Shown piece by piece: positions 58,635-64,000 of a stretch of DNA of 64,000 bases. Each line of letters opens with the position of its first letter. Position 1 is the first letter of the stretch. The stretch comes from Leucobacter zeae (lineage in GTDB: Bacteria; Actinomycetota; Actinomycetes; Actinomycetales; Microbacteriaceae), in NCBI RefSeq assembly GCF_016758175.1, contig NZ_QYAB01000002.1, positions 395,355 through 459,354 on the forward strand, in the 5' to 3' direction. The notes under the pieces are model-generated. The model made no database searches. It was not told the origin of the DNA and saw only the letters and a list, made by a program, of their open reading frames with translations. Both the position numbers and the translations under genes were made by a program.

Positions 58635-60155
58635 ATGACTACGAGCAGCGTTCCCCAGTTCTCCACCGCGACCGGCGCCGATGTGCGCGTCCGCTTCTGC
58701 CCCTCGCCGACGGGCACCCCGCACGTCGGCATGGTGCGCACGGCGCTCTTCAACTGGGCGTACGCCCGCCACACCGGCGGCACCTTCGTGTTCCGCATCG
58801 AGGACACCGATGCGGCGCGCGACAGCGAGGAGAGCTACGCCCAGATCATTGACTCCCTGCGCTGGCTGGGGCTCGATTGGGACGAAGGCATCGATGCCGG
58901 CGGCGACCACGGCCCCTACCGTCAGTCGCAGCGCGGCGAGATCTACCAGGGCGTGATCGCGCGCCTGCTCGAGGCGGGGTACCTCTACGAGAGCTTCTCG
59001 ACCGCCGAGGAGATCGACGCGCGCAACCTCGCGGCCGGCCGGCCGAAGCAGCTCGGGTACGACAACTTCGACCGCGACCTGACCGACGAGCAGCGCGCGG
59101 CGTTCCGGGCCGAGGGGCGGGAGCCGGCGCTGCGCTTCCGCGTGCCGGACACCGACCTCTCGTTCACCGACCTCGTGCGCGGCGACATCACCTTCCCCGC
59201 GGGCTCGACCATCGACTTCGTGGTCGTCCGGCCGAACGGCGCGCCGCTCTACACGCTGGTCAACCCCGTGGACGACGCGCTCATGGGCATCACGCACGTG
59301 CTGCGCGGCGAGGATCTGCTCTCGTCGACCCCGCGCCAGATCGCGCTCTACCACGCGCTCGTCGACCTCGGCATCGCGCAGGCGATCCCGCAGTTCGGCC
59401 ACCTGCCGTACGTGATGGGCGAGGGCAACAAGAAGCTCTCGAAGCGCGATCCGGAGTCGAACCTCCTTCTGCACCGGGAGCGCGGGTTCATCCCCGAAGG
59501 ACTGCTCAACTACCTCTCGCTGCTCGGCTGGTCGCTCGCGCCCGACCGCGACGTGTTCACGCGCGACGAGATGGTGGCAGCTTTCGACGTCGCGAACGTG
59601 AACCCCAACCCGGCCCGCTTCGATCAGAAGAAGGCCGATTCGATCAACGCCGACCACATCCGTCTGCTCTCGGAGGACGACTTCCGCGGGCGCATCCTGC
59701 CGTACCTCATCGCGGGCGGGGCGCTGCCCGTCGAACCGTCCGAGCACCAGCTCGAGGTCGTGCGCCGCGCAGTACCGCTCGTGCAGAGCCGCATCACCGT
59801 GCTCTCCGAGGCGGTCGGCATGCTGGGCTTCCTCTTCATCCAGTCCGACGCCCTCGTCTACGAGGAGGACGCCCTGAAGTCGCTGAAGGACGATGCGCCG
59901 CAGGTGCTGGCCGCCGGCATCTCGGCGCTCGAGGAGATCGGCGAGCAGAACTGGTTCACCGAGACGATCCAGGGGGCGCTGCAGACCGCGCTCATCGACG
60001 GTCTCGGCCTCAAGCCGCGCCTCGCGTTCGGTCCGCTGCGGGTCGCGGCGTCGGGACGGCGGGTCTCGCCGCCCCTGTTCGAGTCGTTCGAGCTGCTCGG
60101 ACGCGACGAGACCCTCGCCCGCCTGAGCGCGCTCGCCGCGCGCCTCGCCGGCTGA
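58635..60155 (+). CDS. gltX: Glutamyl-tRNA synthetase
   Basis: A 506-residue class I synthetase that charges tRNA-Glu. The HIGH motif is [27 protein letters not shown] with HVGM-type form; the KMSKS motif is GNKKLSKRD; the middle has [32 protein letters not shown] and the ligand part [23 protein letters not shown]. The C-terminal helix cage follows with normal length. The start has TAAGCT eight bases upstream and no ribosome site. The only tRNA of this window is tRNA-Glu(CTC) at 46.3 kb, not adjacent. Confidence 0.97.
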   Translation: MTTSSVPQFSTATGADVRVRFCPSPTGTPHVGMVRTALFNWAYARHTGGTFVFRIEDTDAARDSEESYAQIIDSLRWLGLDWDEGIDAGGDHGPYRQSQRGEIYQGVIARLLEAGYLYESFSTAEEIDARNLAAGRPKQLGYDNFDRDLTDEQRAAFRAEGREPALRFRVPDTDLSFTDLVRGDITFPAGSTIDFVVVRPNGAPLYTLVNPVDDALMGITHVLRGEDLLSSTPRQIALYHALVDLGIAQAIPQFGHLPYVMGEGNKKLSKRDPESNLLLHRERGFIPEGLLNYLSLLGWSLAPDRDVFTRDEMVAAFDVANVNPNPARFDQKKADSINADHIRLLSEDDFRGRILPYLIAGGALPVEPSEHQLEVVRRAVPLVQSRITVLSEAVGMLGFLFIQSDALVYEEDALKSLKDDAPQVLAAGISALEEIGEQNWFTETIQGALQTALIDGLGLKPRLAFGPLRVAASGRRVSPPLFESFELLGRDETLARLSALAARLAG

Positions 60156-60242
60156 GGCGGGATCGGCGCCGGGACGGCCGGGTGCCGGATGAGACGACCG
60201 CGGCAGCAGGAGCGGCCGCACTGTGAACCGGAGAGGGTGGAC

Positions 60243-61229
60243 ATGACCAGCACGGAAGCGCCGATCGGCGTCGCCATCATCGGGGGAGGACCGGCCGGGC
60301 TCTCCGCGGGTCTGCAGCTCGTCCGCGCGAACCGGCGCATCGCGATCCTCGACAGCAACCGACCCAGGCACTCTGCGACGCTCCGGTCCCACGGATTCCT
60401 GACGCGCGACGGTGCCCCGCCGCTCGAGCTGCGCAGGCTCGGGCGCGAAGAGTTCGAGGCGTATCCGTCGGCGATGTACGCGCAGGCGATCGTGCGCGAG
60501 GTCGCCCCGCTCGAGCGTGACGAGGCGTTGGCCGCCGGATTCCCCGACGGGATCGGCTTCCGCGTGCGCGGCACCGGGATCCGGGGCGCCGCCGACGCCG
60601 AATACGTGGCGCGCCGCGTGCTGATCGCGGCGGGCCTGACCGAGGAACTGCCCGCACTCCCCATGATCCGCGCCTACTACGGCACGGCCCTCCACAGCTG
60701 CGTCGAGTGCGACGGCTTCGAGAAGACCGACAAGCCGCTCGTGCTCATCGGCGAGACCTCGGACCTCTTCGCGCGGGCGCTGCTCATCAGCCGATTCAGC
60801 TCCGATCTCGTCGTGTTCACGAACGGTTCCGACGCGGTGCGGCCCGAGCAGGAGGCGCAGCTCGCGGCGATCGGCATTCGGGTCGAACGCAGGCAGATCG
60901 ACGATATCGTCGGCGAGAAGGCGGACATGACCGGGGTCCGTCTCGCCGACGGCGAGGTGATCCCGCGGGTCGGCGGCTTCGTGCGCCCCAGGTGGAACGC
61001 CCCGGTGGAGTTCCTCGGCGACCTCGACATCGCGCGCGACGGCTGGGGTCTGATCGAGGTGAGCGCCCGCGGCGAGACCTCGATCCGGGGCGTCTACGCC
61101 GTTGGCGATATCGTTCCCCCGGGGCCGCAGCAGCTCATCATCGCCGCGGGCAACGGCGCGACGGTCGCGGCGAAGCTCAACATGGACATGATCCGCGGCG
61201 CGCTCGGCGTCGGCCGCGTCGACGATTGA
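60243..61229 (+). CDS. Thioredoxin-reductase-like FAD oxidoreductase
   Basis: A 328-residue flavoprotein of the low-molecular-weight thioredoxin reductase fold. FAD-binding GGGPAGLSAGLQLVRANRRIAILD, the disulfide HSCVECDGFE (CxxC), and the FAD end motif VYAVGDIVPPGPQQLIIAAGNGATVAAKLNMDM. The NADPH site reads LIGETSDLFARAL rather than GGGDSAxE, so the electron source is unclear. GGAGAGGGTGG precedes the ATG at 60243. The substrate is unknown; no thioredoxin lies near. Related proteins include small flavoprotein reductases such as HcnB-like or gliotoxin-type. Confidence 0.88.
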   Translation: MTSTEAPIGVAIIGGGPAGLSAGLQLVRANRRIAILDSNRPRHSATLRSHGFLTRDGAPPLELRRLGREEFEAYPSAMYAQAIVREVAPLERDEALAAGFPDGIGFRVRGTGIRGAADAEYVARRVLIAAGLTEELPALPMIRAYYGTALHSCVECDGFEKTDKPLVLIGETSDLFARALLISRFSSDLVVFTNGSDAVRPEQEAQLAAIGIRVERRQIDDIVGEKADMTGVRLADGEVIPRVGGFVRPRWNAPVEFLGDLDIARDGWGLIEVSARGETSIRGVYAVGDIVPPGPQQLIIAAGNGATVAAKLNMDMIRGALGVGRVDD

Positions 61230-61234
61230 GGCGC

Positions 61235-61240
61235 TACAGT
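61235..61240 (+). promoter_or_regulatory. -10 box of a leaderless-type start
   Basis: TACAGT ends seven bases before the ATG of the YhhQ-like gene. Confidence 0.5.
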
Positions 61241-61247
61241 GGGCGGA

Positions 61248-62027
61248 ATGAATCGTAGCGACACCTCGACCGGCACGCGGAACGGAGCCACCGGCATGGC
61301 GGGAAATGAGCCGAGTCCGGACCGGTACCTGACGCCCGGCGCGCGCGCGGCCGCGGCGGGATCCCGCTACGCCGTCATCTCGGCCGTGTTCGTCGGCATC
61401 CTGCTCATCTCGAACGTCGTCGCGGTGAAGCCGATCGCCTTCGGCGCCGTGGGGTTCGGTGAGGTCTCGCTGCCGCTCGTGTTTGACGGCGGCGTGTTCC
61501 TCTTCCCCCTCGCGTACATCCTCGGCGATGTGCTCGCCGAGGTCTACGGGCTGAAGGCGTCGCGCCGCGCGATCTTCACGGCGTTCGGTCTCGCGGCGCT
61601 CGCGTCGCTCACGATCCTGGCGGTGCAGTTCTCCCCGCCTGCCGCGGGCTGGGAGAACCAGGAGGCGTTCGCCGCGGTGCTCGGATTCGTTCCGCGGATC
61701 GTCCTCGCAAGCCTCACCGGTTTCCTCGCCGGGCAGCTCCTGAACGCGTGGGTCATGGACCTCATGCACCGGCGCAGCGCGGGGCGATTCCTGCGCTCGC
61801 GCCTGATCGTCTCGACGCTCGTCGGGGAGCTCGCGGACACGCTCCTCTTCTGCACGATCGCGTTCGCCGGCGTGATCACCGGCCTCGACTTCGTGATGTA
61901 CGTGGTGCTGGGCTACGCGGTCAAGGTGCTCGCGGAGATCGTGCTGCTCCCCGTGACGACCCGGGTGATCCGCGCGGTGCGCGCCGCGGAGACGCGGGCT
62001 GCGGCGGCCTCGAACTCCGCGGACTGA
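61248..62027 (+). CDS. Queuosine-precursor transporter (YhhQ/QPTR family)
   Basis: A 259-residue membrane protein of the YhhQ/DUF165 family with six spans: YAVISAVFVGILLISNVVAVKPIAFG, FDGGVFLFPLAYILGDVLAEVYGLKASRRAIFTAFG, then VPRIVLASLTGFLAGQLLNAWVMDLM and STLVGELADTLLFCTIAFAGV with the family motif GDVLAEVYG. Family members import queuosine precursors (preQ0, preQ1). It lies convergent with tgt, the enzyme that uses preQ1, which supports the role. About 45 polar residues precede the first span. Leaderless-type start with TACAGT seven bases up. Confidence 0.92.
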   Translation: MNRSDTSTGTRNGATGMAGNEPSPDRYLTPGARAAAAGSRYAVISAVFVGILLISNVVAVKPIAFGAVGFGEVSLPLVFDGGVFLFPLAYILGDVLAEVYGLKASRRAIFTAFGLAALASLTILAVQFSPPAAGWENQEAFAAVLGFVPRIVLASLTGFLAGQLLNAWVMDLMHRRSAGRFLRSRLIVSTLVGELADTLLFCTIAFAGVITGLDFVMYVVLGYAVKVLAEIVLLPVTTRVIRAVRAAETRAAAASNSAD

Positions 62028-62063
62028 CCGGGCCGCACGCTCCCGGTGCCGCGTGCGGCCCGG
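62028..62063. terminator. Bidirectional terminator between YhhQ-like gene and tgt
   Basis: 13-bp perfect arms 62028-62040 and 62051-62063 with a ten-base loop between two convergent stop codons. Confidence 0.75.
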
Positions 62064-62065
62064 AC

Positions 62066-63659
<1,594 letters not shown>

Positions 63660-63688
63660 TTGCCGGAGGGTGGGCGCCGGCGTAATGT
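63660..63688 (+). promoter_or_regulatory. rRNA-type promoter 1
   Basis: TTGCCG (63660-63665), 17 bases, TAATGT (63683-63688). Good spacing and a -10 differing from TATAAT at three positions; one of two tandem boxes before the leader. Confidence 0.6.
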
Positions 63689-63778
63689 ATTCCCTTGTCA
63701 GCGCAACGGCGGGAAGCGAGAGCGGCCCGGCTGAAGCAGCGGATATCGGATCTACGAAGATCATCTCGAGCGAAGAGC

Positions 63779-63807
63779 TTGCAAAGTTCTGCTCGGGTGA
63801 CTATGCT
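63779..63807 (+). promoter_or_regulatory. rRNA-type promoter 2
   Basis: TTGCAA (63779-63784), 17 bases, TATGCT (63802-63807). It lies 119 bases after promoter 1 with the same spacing, as in multi-promoter rRNA operons. Confidence 0.65.
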
Positions 63808-64000
63808 TAGGTATTCGATCCCACCGGAAGGTGAACGCGTCTCAGATGCGGAATCCTCGTCATGCGAACTCCGTTCGTCAGGTGGTGACAGGTTGCTGTT
63901 CGGAAGGCCTTTTCGGGTTGTGTACGGGTGGTGTCTGGTCTTTGAGAACTCAATAGTGTGCACTTGATTGTCATTTGCCAAATTTTTATAACCTCGTCCC
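63808..64000 (+). other. Leader of an rRNA operon (16S begins beyond the window)
   Basis: The end of the window has no reading frame and becomes AT-rich. TGGTCTTTGAGAA at 63935-63947 matches an rRNA boxA-type antitermination sequence, and the run TTTGAGAACTCAATAG at 63940-63955 is typical of actinobacterial 16S leaders. No 16S start motif is within reach, so only the leader is annotated. Confidence 0.75.

Overview
The window is about 70% GC and densely coded. Genes overlap by ATGA, GTGA or TGATG junctions, and many begin a few bases after a TANNNT box with no ribosome-binding site. This points to a high-GC actinobacterium, most likely Microbacteriaceae (Leucobacter-like). That placement is inferred from gene content and style, not from a search. 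No transposase, integrase, phage or plasmid gene, CRISPR array or toxin-antitoxin pair was seen; this looks like core chromosome running up to an rRNA operon.

Layout. 0-2.6 kb: small membrane protein, MarR regulator and a stress set (Dps, GlsB-like, CsbD-like), each followed by a hairpin. 2.9-6.3 kb: osmoprotectant ABC operon. 6.3-11 kb: flavin disulfide reductase, Ogt, glycerophosphodiester phosphodiesterase and a membrane-anchored protein. 11-14.7 kb: thiamine-precursor module, with YkoF divergent from a TPP-riboswitch-controlled NMT1-type ABC transporter. 15-21 kb: YbaK and a divergent siderophore-iron uptake cluster around a DtxR/IdeR-like box. 21-27.9 kb: YdeI-like protein, ABC-F, SRPBCC, secreted M1 peptidase, and a cysteine-rich HTH regulator divergent from a DoxX-like protein. 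28-31.6 kb: leuA, with a leucine leader peptide and an unusual repeat-bearing N-terminus, divergent from a FadR-type regulator and ABC ATPase operon. 31.7-38.7 kb: lipocalin, DinB-like, HEAT-repeat protein, DUF1905 protein, SRAP protein, BrkB, M20 peptidase, MscL. 38.9-46 kb: GuaB1, ThrC, AI-2E transporter, an ABC exporter pair and a YiaA-like protein. 46.3 kb: tRNA-Glu(CTC) with terminator. 46.5-54 kb: DUF808, leuB-ilvE-FAH operon, YbdK-type ligase, aldo/keto reductase, RlmN. 54-58.6 kb: membrane protein and class V aminotransferase divergent from LysR-MFS. 58.6-63.4 kb: GltX, thioredoxin-reductase-like flavoprotein, YhhQ-type queuosine-precursor transporter convergent with Tgt. 63.6-64 kb: two promoter-like elements and a leader typical of an actinobacterial rRNA operon; 16S itself lies beyond the edge.

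Functional links. Branched-chain synthesis is split between leuA (28 kb) and leuB-ilvE (47.6-49.8 kb). YhhQ and Tgt together suggest queuosine-precursor salvage. TPP riboswitch, YkoF and the ABC system form one thiamine-salvage module. The iron cluster carries every part of a siderophore uptake route in two divergent transcripts.

The least ordinary signals are the leuA leader and repeat-extended N-terminus, a 39-bp tandem repeat that includes a stop codon, three very long perfect intergenic hairpins, nested inverted repeats over a near-consensus promoter at 27.35 kb, and widespread leaderless-type starts. No wholly new multi-gene system could be supported.
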